From Bryoerythrophyllum caledonicum (taxonomy: Eukaryota > Streptophyta > Bryopsida > Pottiales > Pottiaceae), in NCBI GenBank assembly GCA_963971425.1, contig OZ020524.1:12279845-12343844 (forward strand): a stretch of DNA of 64,000 nucleotides, given 5' to 3'. The notes under the pieces were generated by a model that saw nothing but the letters and a program-made list of their open reading frames with translations, made no database searches and was not told the origin of the DNA. Both the position numbers and the translations under genes were made by a program. Positions 53,513-64,000 of this stretch are shown piece by piece; the first letter of the stretch is position 1, and every line of letters begins with the position of its first letter.

Positions 53513-56500
53513 ATGTCAGGAAAAGACAAAGAGAAAAGAGAGAAACAAAAAGTCGAGAGAGCTCAACGTTATAAGAAAAGGGTAGAGAGGAAACAACCAA
53601 CTATAGTGTTAGGAGTACATAATCCTACCTTTAACACTGTTACAACTCCTTCTCCCTTCAAACTAGATGAGGAAATAGAAATAGCCTTAGAAAAGGCATT
53701 GAGACAAACAAAAAAGGAGACAACATACAAAACACTACCCGATCCTCCAAATTCTCCTCAGTCAGACACAAAGACACCACAATTTACCCCAGAAGAGTTA
53801 GTATTTGCAGCCTTAAAAAATCCTAGGAAGAAATATATAGGAAAAAGAAAAGATAAAAAATATACGAGTCACTCTTGTTGTTCTAGTAGCCCGGAAGAAG
53901 TAAATTGGGAGACCCAAAGTGAGAAGGTTTGGTCTAAATCCTTAGAAAAGGAAGGATCCTCAGAAGAGGAAGAAGTGGATGAAAAACCTAACATTCATGA
54001 TCAACAACTTGATGAGTTAGAGCGATTGTTTAGAACCCCCATACCCCAATCTTTAATAAATCGTACATATGAAGTAGGTAACTCCTCAGACCAAACAAAC
54101 TTTGAAACTCCCTATCCAAGTCCTTTTGCCCAAGAATTTGAGTCAATACCAATATTTACTCATAGTGAAGCAAAAGAATCTATTGACCATTTTCTGAATG
54201 ATAGACCATTGGAAAATGAAGAAGAAAAGCATAAGTTTCGTAAGGAGTTATTAGAAGCTTTTAGTCAAATTCTTAGACCTACCACTTTAAACTTTGACAT
54301 ACAAGAAGAGATTGACCAAATTAGTGTAGAAGGAGCGGAATTTAAGTATAATCCTATTAAAGAGGAAAAGTTAGATGTAGGTGAGCAAAGTGAGCCTAAA
54401 GAAGGTGAAAGTTTATTTAATAGTGAAAGTAAAGAAGAAGAGCACTCAGAACCACCAGTGCGAGAAGAGAGTCCAGCTGGACTCCCCTCACATACTTCTG
54501 GGAGGACTTCTCCTTTTGACTCTTCTTCTGCTAGTTCTACCTCTAGCAGGTCCTCATTATCCTCACCACCTTCAACCCCTCCTACTCCAGACGACCCTTT
54601 TGTTAATCCCCTTGCTATGGCGCATCATAGGATGCTTAATATAGCTCCATTTCCCATATTCTATAGTGACTTGGGAGAAGATCTAGATTCCTACTTGGAA
54701 TGATTTCAAGTAGTAGCAATAGCTAATAATTTAGCAATTGATAAGTACATCACTAGTTTTCCTGGTAATTTACTAGGGGAAGCTCAGAGGTGGTATGCGG
54801 CATTAGATCCTCAACCAATAAACTGGGATGCTTTAAAAGAAGCATTTTTGACCAGGTTCAGACCCCAGTCTTATCATAATACTTTGCAGGATCAGTTACA
54901 AAGTTTTCAAATGTATCCCACAGAAACTATAGCCGGATATTATACTCGGCTTAGAAACTTATTGAATAGATGGCGAGATCATAATATGCCAGAAGCATGG
55001 ATCACTAATACCTTTACCAGAGGTTTATTAGATCCTATGTGTATATACCAGGTTAAACTTTCCAACCCGGCAAATTTAAATGCAGCATATGAAGCTGCTA
55101 GAAATTGGGAAGCTGCTATGCAGCGATCTAATATGTTGTTACAAACAAAAAGAATTCCATATCAGGATCCATATCTTTTACCTGTATCTACTCAATATGG
55201 GATGGATAATAGTGGAAGAGATTATTATCCTAGGTCAACATCTAGTCAACCCCAATTAACCATACAAGGACCACCTCATCCTCGAGAGCAACAACTTGCG
55301 TTGATGCCTCCAAGTCATGAGGAAAATGAGCTACAAGCCTTACAAAAACAATTTAGGGAATTGTCAGTCCAAGTTAATGAAGGAAAAAATAAAAGACCTA
55401 AGGCTACTAATCAACGAACTAATATTTGGTGTAGTAATTGTAAGGGACATGGACACTTGGCCACCGAGTGTAGATATCCTATAGGAGGAACACCTAAGCT
55501 TAAATGTGCTTATTGTGGTGCAAAGGGTCATGATATAACTACTTGTAGAAATATCAAGGAAGTTAAGGCTTTAGTACAAGAGCAACCTTCTCAAAATAAT
55601 AACCAAAAACAACCTTATAGAATTACATCCAAACAACCTTTCACCAGACCAGGAAACAATAATAACAATCCGAGAAGAAATAATGGTTATAGTCAACATC
55701 AAGTTTGGAGAGAACCTAACCAAGATAGAAACAAAGAAGTAGTATGTTATAGATGTGGAGAGCCAGGTCATTATTCTAGGGAGTGCACAAATGCACGTCA
55801 ACAAGTTGGTTTTAATCCCTTGTGTGGGAGATGTGGCCAAACCGGACATGTTTCTACCTTTTGCACAGCCATAATTAATGAGTTTCCTAATGTTAGGAAA
55901 CAAGTTCAAATTCAAGAAGTAGAGTCTTCTAATACTAGAAATGTTAATTATATGGCAATTGATACACCTCAAGATGTCTTTATCACTAGATCACAAGCCA
56001 AGAAGGCCCTTGAAAAAGAACCCATTAATAGTTCAGAGAGTGATTATAGCAAAGTAAAACTTAATCCTGTGCTTGCTAGAGATATGTCAACTATACTAAA
56101 AAGACCAGAAATTCTTAAACCATCACCACAAATAATAGAGATAACAAGTAGTGATTCTCGGGAAAATCCAACTCAAGTACCTATAACATCTACTTTGCCA
56201 GAAAAAGTTGTACCTATAATTCCAAAAGTGGAAAAAACAAGTACCTCCATGAAACCATTGGAACAACCTACTTTTTATAAGCCTTCAAAAAAGATAATGA
56301 AAGAATCATCTATGTCTTTAAAAAAGAGAAAACATAATAGAATTATGAGATTAGCAGTGGGTATGCATCCATATGATATTCTCACAGATTTAGATAGATT
56401 ACAACCTCAAATTTCTTTGAGACAATTACTTGCATTGTCACCTTATTGTAAAAATGAATTAACATCTTCTCTAATTAGAAAGAGAGCAAAAATACAAGAG

Positions 56501-59500
56501 GAGGGCAATGTTAAAGGAACTAAACAAAAAATAAATAAGGAAACAAGTAAATCTCAACCCGAAATTGTGAACGTTCATGATATCTCTCTAGATCCAGGTG
56601 CACCTACAGTCGATGTAATTATAGATGGAACTTTAATTGATGGAGTCCAAATTGATAGTGGGAGTAGTGTCAACCTTATGAATGTTGACACTATGGAAGA
56701 GTTGGGTATAACCAACTTAGTTCCTACTCCCATTATTTTAAGAATGGCCGATCAAAGTAGAGTCAAACCTTTGGGAAAATTGATACAATTAAATACAATA
56801 ATTGGTGGAATTGATTATAAAATTGACTATATTGTCTTTAAGGTGAGTGAGTCCATTTCCACATATCCTATACTCCTTGGCAGGCCTTGGTTGTCATTGG
56901 CTAAAGCTAAGGACGATTGGGGTAAGGGAACTTTAACAATTGGGAAGGGTAAAAGTCAAATTATTCTCCCTATGTTTCCTGCAAACTATCATGGTGAGAC
57001 CCAGGATGATGCTTCAGATTGGACTACTGATCCCAATTCAGAATCTGAGCCTGAAGACACTAATGTTGTCCAGGACATGCCTACGTTTAAAGGCTTAGGT
57101 CATGGAGAGTATTTTGTCCCTCCCAGTCAAGTTGATGACTCGGATGCAGCTATTGAAGCATGGCAAAATGCTCCTATTTTTAATATTACTATTGAGGGGA
57201 AGTCAGATAAGGAAATTCCTTATGTGTCAGACTCGGATCAATTACTAGGTGATAAAAAAATTCCTAATGTTCGACCTTTAGTAAAAAATACTATAGAAAT
57301 AAATTTAGGCACTACGGAAGATCCTAAGCCTATTAAAATATATGATGAATTAAGTTCTAAAGAATATGAAGAATGGTTGGAATTCTTTAAGAAGGAAAAG
57401 GATGCCTTTGCTTGGACTTATAAAGACTTGAAAGGCATACCTCCTGATGTTTGTCAACATCGAATTATCCTAGAAGCGGATGCTAAACCTGTTAGGCAAA
57501 GGCAATATAGGATGAACCCAAAGTATTCTCTGATGGTTAAAGAGGAAATTGATAAATTACTGGAGTGTAATTTCATTTATCCCGTGCCATTTAGCGAATG
57601 GGTGTCACCTATTGTCATAGTACCTAAAAAGAATGGTAAGATCCGTATTTATCAGGATTTCAGACAGTTGAACAAAGCCACTAAGAAAGATTTCTTTCCA
57701 TTACCATTTTCGGATGCAGTCCTAGATGGTGTAGCCGGTCATGAGTGTTATTCTTTCCTTGATGGATTCTCGGATTATAATCAAGTGCAGATTGCCCCAG
57801 AAGATAAACCATTGACCACTTTCACTACGGACTGGGGAACTTTTGCATATAATGTCATGCCATTTGGATTGTGCAATGCTCCGGCAACATTCCAAAGAGT
57901 TATGACTCAAGCCTTTACAAAATATCTTAGAAAATTTATGGAGATATTTTTAGATGATTTTTGTGTGTTTGGTTCTAAGAAAGATCATGCACAAAACCTA
58001 AAGAAATGTTTTAATCAATGTAAAGAATATGGCATCTCCATAAATGCTGCTAAGTCTGAGTTTGCCACTGTATGTGGTAAATTATTAGGTCATGTTGTTT
58101 CAAAAGAGGGAATATCGGTAGACCCAGACAAAGTAGACATTATTCTTAATATGGAAATACCTAAACATCTAACAGGACTAAAAGGCTTTCTAGGTGCAAC
58201 AGGTTATTATAGAAGATTTATTTATAAGTTTGCTTTTATAGCAGCACCTTTGAATGTCTTAACAAAACAAACTTTACTACCGGGGGTATGGACGGATGAT
58301 TGCACTAAAGCTTTTAACAAGTTAAAACGTCGTCTTAGTAAAGCACCTGTTCTAATTCCCCCAGATTGGACAAAACCCTTTGAAGTATATGTTGATGCTT
58401 CTAATATGGCAATTGGAAGTGTGTTAAGCCAGAAAGATTCCAAAGGTCATGATAGACCAATTTACTTTGCAAGTAGACAGTTGAGTGCCCCAGAAAGGAA
58501 CTATTCTGTAACTGAAAGAGAAGGTCTTGGCATGATTTTCTCTGTTCAAAAATATAGGCATTATTTATTGGGATATAAATTCACTTTTCATATTGATCAT
58601 GATGCTTTGAAGTATATGATCAATAAGCCTCAATTAAGTGGACGAATTGCGAGGTGGGTTTTGTTATTACAAGAGTTTAATTTTACCATAAATGTCAGAC
58701 CGGGGAAAATACATCAAAATGCAGATTTTTTATCAAGACTTAGTGAGACCATAAATCCACAGTCCATAGATGATAACTTTCCAGATGCACACATCTTTTC
58801 TGTTAAGGAGGGTGTGGAGGTACTTGATGTAATTCCAAAAGAATATGCCGACATCATCTACTATTTAACTAAAGCTACTTTTCCTATTGAATACACTAGC
58901 AAAGATAAAATTAAACTAGTGCATCAATCGTTACCATACACTATGATTAGTGGTGTTCTCTATAAGCGAGGTAAAGATGATGTACTTCGACGATGTGTAA
59001 ATCCTAGTGAAGTGTCAATGATTTTAGTAGGATGTCATGATGATGTCTGTGGAGGGCATTTTGCGGGTTGGGCTACCGCTCAAAAAGCATTACGAGCAGG
59101 CTATTGGTGGCCCACACTTTTTGCCGACGCCACTAATTATGTTAAAAAATGTGATCCTTGTCAGCGAGTCGGTAAACCGACAGCTACTAAGGCTATGCCA
59201 TTAACACCAATTTTAGCACAAATTCCTTTTGAGAAATGGGGAATTGACTTTGTAGGCCCCATTAAACCACCTAGTCGTGAGGGTCAAAAACGCTATATCT
59301 TGGTTGCAACAGAATATGTGACTAAGTGGGTAGAGGCCCTTGCCACTAAAAATGATGATGCAGACACTGTTGCAAAATTCATTTATGAACATATTATCAC
59401 TAGGTTTGGGTGTCCAAAAGAAATTGTAAGTGATAGAGGGACTCATTTCATCAATGACACTATTGAGAAAATGTTGCAAAAGTATTTTATTAAGCACCGT

Positions 59501-60091
59501 AAGTCGTCACCCTATCACCCTAGAGCTAATGGACAAACTGAGAAGTCTAATGGTATTCTTTGCAAGATCATCACTAAGACATTACAAGGCAATGCATCTA
59601 ATTGGGATTATGAGTTGAATAATGCATTATGGGCATATAGATGTACAATAAAAACTACAACTAAAGCAACCCCTTTTCAATTAGTGTATGGATTGGAAGC
59701 TATGCTCCCAATAGAAGTGGCATTACCTTCCTTACGTGTGGCAATTTCTGAAAGATTAGATGATGAACAATCTTTAAGAGAAAGATTAGATAATCTGGAA
59801 CGTCTAGATGAAATTAGAGGTCAAGCCTACATGAATATGGAAGCTATACAAAAACAAAGGAAAACTTATTATGATAGTAAATTACAACCAAAAACTCTAA
59901 AAGAAAATGATTTAGTCTTACTCTATGACAGTCGATTCCAGAAATTTCCAGGAAAATTTAAAATGAGATGGTTTGGACCATACAAAATACTTAAATCTTA
60001 TCCTAATGGTTCTGTGGAATTACAAGATTTTGCAGGTAATGTGCATGCAACACGCTATAATGGCTACAGGCTCAAAAAGTACGTAACTTGA
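53513..60091 (+). CDS. Ty3/gypsy Gag-Pol polyprotein, interrupted by one in-frame TGA
   Basis: One frame of 2,193 codons, broken only by TGA at 54701-54703 (codon 397). Residues 1-390 are charged and low-complexity, ending in a Ser/Pro-rich part. A Gag capsid domain (W-Y-A-A-L ... F-L-T-R-F-R-P) follows the stop. Four C-x2-C-x4-H-x4-C zinc knuckles start at about 639, 664, 744 and 770. Protease motif D-S-G-S-S is at about 1047. Reverse transcriptase has Y-Q-D-F-R-Q-L-N and the active site F-L-D-D-F at about 1480. RNase H begins V-D-A-S at about 1626. Integrase has the H-H-C-C zinc site at about 1840 and D, D, E at about 1909, 1971 and 2007. A G-P-Y/F module (W-F-G-P-Y-K-I) is near the end, with no chromodomain. 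Apart from the TGA the catalytic residues I can see are intact, so the copy is young. Confidence 0.93.
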
Positions 60092-60106
60092 GGGCAAGTT
60101 ACCTTT

Positions 60107-60119
60107 TAAAAGAGGGGGG
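60107..60119 (+). other. Polypurine-tract-like sequence after pol
   Basis: TAAAAGAGGGGGG follows the pol stop by 15 bases. It resembles a PPT, but the DNA after it does not start with TGTAGA or match the 5' LTR, so it would be an internal or secondary tract. Confidence 0.5.
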
Positions 60120-61244
60120 CTACACCCCTACTTAAAGGAAATTTTAAGAAAATCTTAAGAAAGAATTTTTAAGTAGTCCGGAACGACACTAAACTACCAA
60201 AGGGAAAGTGTAAAATTTTGTGTTTTAAGTCATAGTTAATTTATGATCATTCATAAAAAATATTCACAAAAAACTTTCTAGAGAGAAACCTTGTCATAAG
60301 GTATTATTGAAAAAAATAAAATTCAAAAATAAAAATTCTTAAGAGCTAAATCATTTTGCATAAAGGAACAGTACTTAAGAAGTCATCTCAAGTTAAGTCA
60401 CAGAATTAAGATCATAAGTGTAATGTCATGCCAGTTGTCTTAAGAACTTAAGTGCTCTTAAAGACAGAGTTGTCTTAAAGAACTTAAGCTGTCTTAAAAC
60501 ACTCAAGAGACGTCAGATCTGCAGTCGCCTTAAGAACTCAAAATAGTCTTAAAGACACAAGTGACTTAAGAACTTGAGTTGTCTTATCAAATTTGAGTGG
60601 GGGCGAGACTTAAAACCAAGTGGCAAACTTGATGAGCCGTTAAGAATACGAGCTGCCAAACTTGGCTATGGCTCATCAGAGAGAATTCACAAGTGCATTG
60701 TTCAGTCGCTGAAGTAGAGTCGAGAGGTTAGTTTGCGTTATTGAGAGTCAGAGTGTATCGTGAAGAATTGTTGCAAAGCTGTGAGTTTTGTGAGACTCTG
60801 CGTCGGGGAAGCGAGGTGTCACCAAGAGCGAAGGCAGAGGTCGTCACACGTTCTGGTGGTAAGTTCGTCGTTTAAGTCATGCTGAATGTGAGTTCACAGA
60901 ATTGTTGGATTATGCCATGTCGTTGTGAATAAGGTTGCTTAAGACAACAGAATTCAACTGATCTTCCTTGCTAAGGTATGAGATTAACGAAATAAAATTT
61001 ACTGAGAGTAGATAACTATCTACGAGAGTAAAATCAAAGAGTTTGTTAAAGAAAATCAAGAAACGGAATAACCGTTGTAACCACCTTGCATGTAATCTTA
61101 AGACATAAGTCTGCACAGATGATAGGGAATTCTATGAGTGTAGGTGCATGTCTTAAGAGTGTTCGTAGCGTAAAGAAGATTGCAAAAACGAAGTAGACAT
61201 TGCAGGAAAAAGAGCTTTGCTTTGTTGTTAAAGACAGGTGCAAG
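60120..61244. repeat. Non-coding spacer rich in CTTAAG
   Basis: About 11 exact CTTAAG hexamers and many near matches (TCTTAAAGAAC) between pol and the downstream ORF. The same hexamer is dense in the 5' LTR, but the two regions are not otherwise alignable by eye. It probably holds the signals for expression of the downstream ORF. Confidence 0.7.
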
Positions 61245-64000
61245 ATGGTGAATCCAAATTCACAGAGTGGCGTTGGTTGTAAGAGAACAGTTGACTCAGA
61301 GATCAAGATGAGCCAGAAACGGAAGCCGAAGAAGGATTTTGAGATTGATCCTTCACCGCTCAGGGAGTTGCCAAAGAAGGTGTATGAGGGCAACCGCAAG
61401 AACTTGGAAAAGGCAGGTCTCCTGCAATTCATCGAGCAACAATGGCCGGAGGCGGATCTACCGCGAGTGCTGGCCTTCATGCTGGGCTCCAAGCGAGGCG
61501 CGCAAGACGAATTTTTAATCAACGGTGAAGTGGTTCGCTTCGACGTGGAGATCGTCCAGCAGCATTGTCCAAGCTTGCCGAAGACAGGACCTACGCTGGT
61601 GGGATTGCCTTTGCTAACCAAGACTGAGCTCAGTCGGGTATTCGAGAGGCCAGACGACGCCAAGGTAGGACGGGGATATTCAATCAGGAAGGCCAAGGCT
61701 TCGTGGAAGGAGTGGTTGAAATTTATCAACCTTCGACTTTTGATGGCTTTTGATGGAACGGAGGTATTATCGCCCAGCGCGTTGGCCGCAGCTTACAAGA
61801 GCTGGAATGGAGAGCGACTCAACTGGTCCAAGATCATGTACGCGCATCTCCGATTGGAGCTGGCAGGGAAGAATACCCGCCATAACATCTTCTTCCATGG
61901 AACCACATACTTCTCAGCAATCTGTCCCCCATTGAGGAAGAGCTTGACTGGAGGAGCGCAACAGGTGGAAGAAGAATCAGGGAGGAGTCCCAGGAAGAAG
62001 AGATTGCGCAAGATGGTCGAAGAACCGGAAGAGGAAGAGGACGAACTGGAAGAAGCTTCTGAAGAAGAAGAGGACGTGGGAGATAACGACGTGCCAAGTC
62101 CTGCGAGGGAGGACGAGGAAGAGGAGACACCAGGGTCACCTCAAGCCCCTGTACGAGCGAAAGACAAGGGGAAGACACCGTTGGTGGAGGTGCAGAAGAA
62201 AAAGGTGAAGCACCCGATCGGCACTGGAGGTGTTTTAAGGATCACCTCAGGGCAGGAACCGCGTACACCAGGAACAGCGAAGCCGCCCAAGACACCATCC
62301 AAGCAGATTGTCCCGTACGCTGCTCCTAACGTCATCGACGTAGAGGACCCTGAGGATGAAGTGCCTATCAAGCGAACAGAGAAGAAATCGCAGGAAGCCG
62401 ATGGCACCAAACGGAGTGAGGTTCGTGAGCTGAGTAAGGAGAAACTCGAGCTGATGGTGATCCAAAAGGATGATCTCGTAGCTCAATATCAAGCCACCAA
62501 CAAGGATGTCTTGTTGGCCAAGGATCAAATGCAGAAGGACTTCCAACGCGAGAAGCTCCGGCTGGAGAAGTCGCTGTTGGAAGCTGAGCGGGCTAGAGAG
62601 CTGCTGGACCGAGAGCGAGGTGAACTGCGAGGGAAGTTAGCCCAAACAACTGAAGAAGTTCAGCGCTGGGAGACCTTGTGCAACGATCAGACGACGAAGG
62701 CACAGCAATGCGAGGAGTTGCAGAAGAAGCTGAGCCACATGGAGCAGGAGTACCATCGCCTCAAGGCGGAGTCGGAGAAGGAGAATTCGGCTCTAGCTGG
62801 AGACAAGGAAGCACAGGTGCGAGATTGGCACACGTTGCAAGAAGAGCTCCGGCAAGCTTCCGGGAGCGCTACCCACTGGAAGGATCTCCACACTGCGAAG
62901 GAGCGACAAGTTGAAGAATACTTGCTCGAGATTGAGAATCTGAAGACTCAATATCAGCAGGTGCAGGAATAGTGTCAGGCTGAGAAGAATCTGGCGAAGG
63001 AGTTGGCGACGTCCCTAGCACAACAGAAGAGGGAGGTGCAGGCAAGCAGGGAAACGTTGACCGTAGCTACGCCCGACTCTTCGCAGGTAGCAGAATTGGA
63101 AGAGAAGGTACGGGAGGTCACCGAGGCTAATGCCCGGTTGACTTCACAGACAACAGTAGATAGAGGAGTGAAGGGCAAACTCCAAGAGGCCATTTGGCGC
63201 CAGGACTTACACAGTCCGCCAACCTTTGCACTCTTCCGAGCCTATGAGTTGCAAAGGACCGCTTGTTTAACCATGATGTGTTTGAATCATGGAGACAAGC
63301 TGAGCCGAGGAGAATTTCAGAACCTGTGGACCGTAGCGGCGAATTTCGCCAATATGCAGAATCTAATCTGCGAAATGATTGTGAGACAAGACCTTCAGCT
63401 GGAGGACTCGAGACAGCTGCTGGTGCCGATCGGTGATATTGGAGCCAGAGTGCTACTATATTACTGGCACTTGGAGGGGCAGCTGCAGATGCGGAGGCAG
63501 TATGATCAACCGGATGTAGCTCAACGAATGGTAGTCATTCCGGAGGTTGATCTCAAGACAGTCCCCCTCTCCACGGACTATCTGGGAGAATGGAAGAACC
63601 AGATGGAGAAGCTGACAAAGCTGCTACAGAACGAGCAGAGCTTTGTGGGATGCATGACTCAAGTCCAGGAGCGCGAGGACTTAGCTCAGCGAGGTGAGAT
63701 CACCATGGGGCAGTATCTCTACGCCAAGGTCCGAGCTCATCACCGACTTAAGCGTGCGATCGAGGGAGCAAAGAAGAAAACGGTGGATGTGGCAGATGCG
63801 GTTCAGATGGCCACTTTCATGTCACCCCCTCCAGATTATAGACACACGATCTGGGGAGGCTTGCCACTACCAGTGACCGGATCGTTGAACAAGCAACGAT
63901 TTCTCGGAGAGTACGAGAATCTGTTTATCAGCGAGGAGGAGGTGCCATTTCCCTCATGGCAAGCCATAGATTGGCTGTTGGAGGACTTTGGCTTGTCACC
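61245..64000 (+). CDS. Retrotransposon downstream ORF, coiled-coil protein, runs off the window, one in-frame TAG
   Basis: From the ATG at 61245 (M-V-N-P-N-S-Q) the frame is open to a TAG at 62970, then continues open in the same frame to the end of the window, about 918 codons. Residues 1-240 form a globular part with K-K-D-F-E-I-D-P-S and S-W-K-E-W-L-K-F-I-N-L-R-L-L. Residues about 250-410 are acidic and proline-rich. From about 415 there is a long coiled coil rich in E, K, L and Q (L-R-L-E-K-S-L-L-E-A-E-R-A-R-E). After the TAG the coil resumes and is followed by a globular domain (F-A-L-F-R-A-Y-E-L-Q-R-T). GC content is clearly higher than in gag-pol, so this ORF has a different history. 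Extra ORFs in this position occur in Athila-type elements, but I see no signal peptide or membrane segment. Function unknown. Confidence 0.65.

Larger units (their letters stand above)
49849..64000 (+). mobile_element. Giant Ty3/gypsy LTR retrotransposon, 3' part outside the window
   Basis: The order is 5' LTR, primer-binding site, four small ORFs, gag-pol, a noncoding region of about 1.1 kb rich in CTTAAG, and a long extra ORF still open at the window end. At least 14.15 kb is present, and a second LTR of about 2 kb must still follow. Pol order PR-RT-RNaseH-INT marks Ty3/gypsy; absence of a chromodomain together with extra ORFs on both sides of gag-pol fits the Tat/Athila branch (Ogre- or Athila-like layouts). 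Confidence 0.85.

Noticed and set aside
60107..61244. 3' LTR of the retrotransposon directly after pol
   Set aside because: A PPT-like tract precedes it and CTTAAG words are shared, but the sequence does not start TGTAGA and no long stretch matches the LTR at 49849-51837.

Overview
The window is nuclear DNA from a land plant. It carries a chloroplast-targeted PPR-SMR gene of the SVR7/SOT1 type, a plant mitoribosomal mL59/64 gene with a telo-box promoter, remnants of a plant cytochrome P450 and a carotenoid cleavage dioxygenase, TTTAGGG-type telomeric repeats, and a chromodomain-less Ty3/gypsy retrotransposon. GT-AG introns are short. The species cannot be fixed from the sequence; a non-seed plant (lycophyte, fern or bryophyte) is my guess, not a conclusion.

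Layout. 0-2.6 kb: mL59/64 gene (minus, 4 exons). 2.6-8.6 kb: MITEs, namely one TA-flanked Stowaway-like element and four elements of about 0.93 kb with TTAA target sites. 8.6-12.4 kb: a broken CCD fragment, then the intact three-exon PPR-SMR gene (minus). 13.5-24 kb: a decayed hAT transposase, a LINE zinc-finger fragment, a Tc1-like DD34E transposon and a P450 pseudogene. 24.2-26.2 kb: AT-rich, no gene seen.

26.3-42.8 kb is the outstanding part: a 16.6 kb unit bounded by 15-bp terminal inverted repeats. It holds a small acidic protein gene, a two-exon gene for a DUF7869-like (RNase H-fold) putative transposase on the minus strand, and on the plus strand a seven-exon gene whose phase-consistent exons join a ParB-like segment to a C-terminal FCP1-like HAD domain. 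A second degenerate HAD domain follows. Sixteen exact copies of the 14-bp perfect palindrome CCGGAGATCTCCGG are scattered through this unit, almost all in introns and intergenic DNA, and variants with a GATA centre lie near both ends. At 47.3-48.6 kb there is another acidic protein gene with the same C-terminal motif, next to a different set of degenerate palindromes. I read this as the remnant of a related element with its own recognition sequence.

43.1-46.3 kb is a nest of TTAA-flanked MITEs with a third MITE and an expanded 10-bp tandem repeat inside. A 200-base assembly gap lies at 48.85 kb. From 49.85 kb to the end of the window is one very large Ty3/gypsy element: a 5' LTR of about 2 kb, PBS, four small ORFs, a gag-pol reading frame broken once by TGA, a noncoding region rich in CTTAAG, and a coiled-coil ORF that runs off the window. 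The 3' LTR is not reached.
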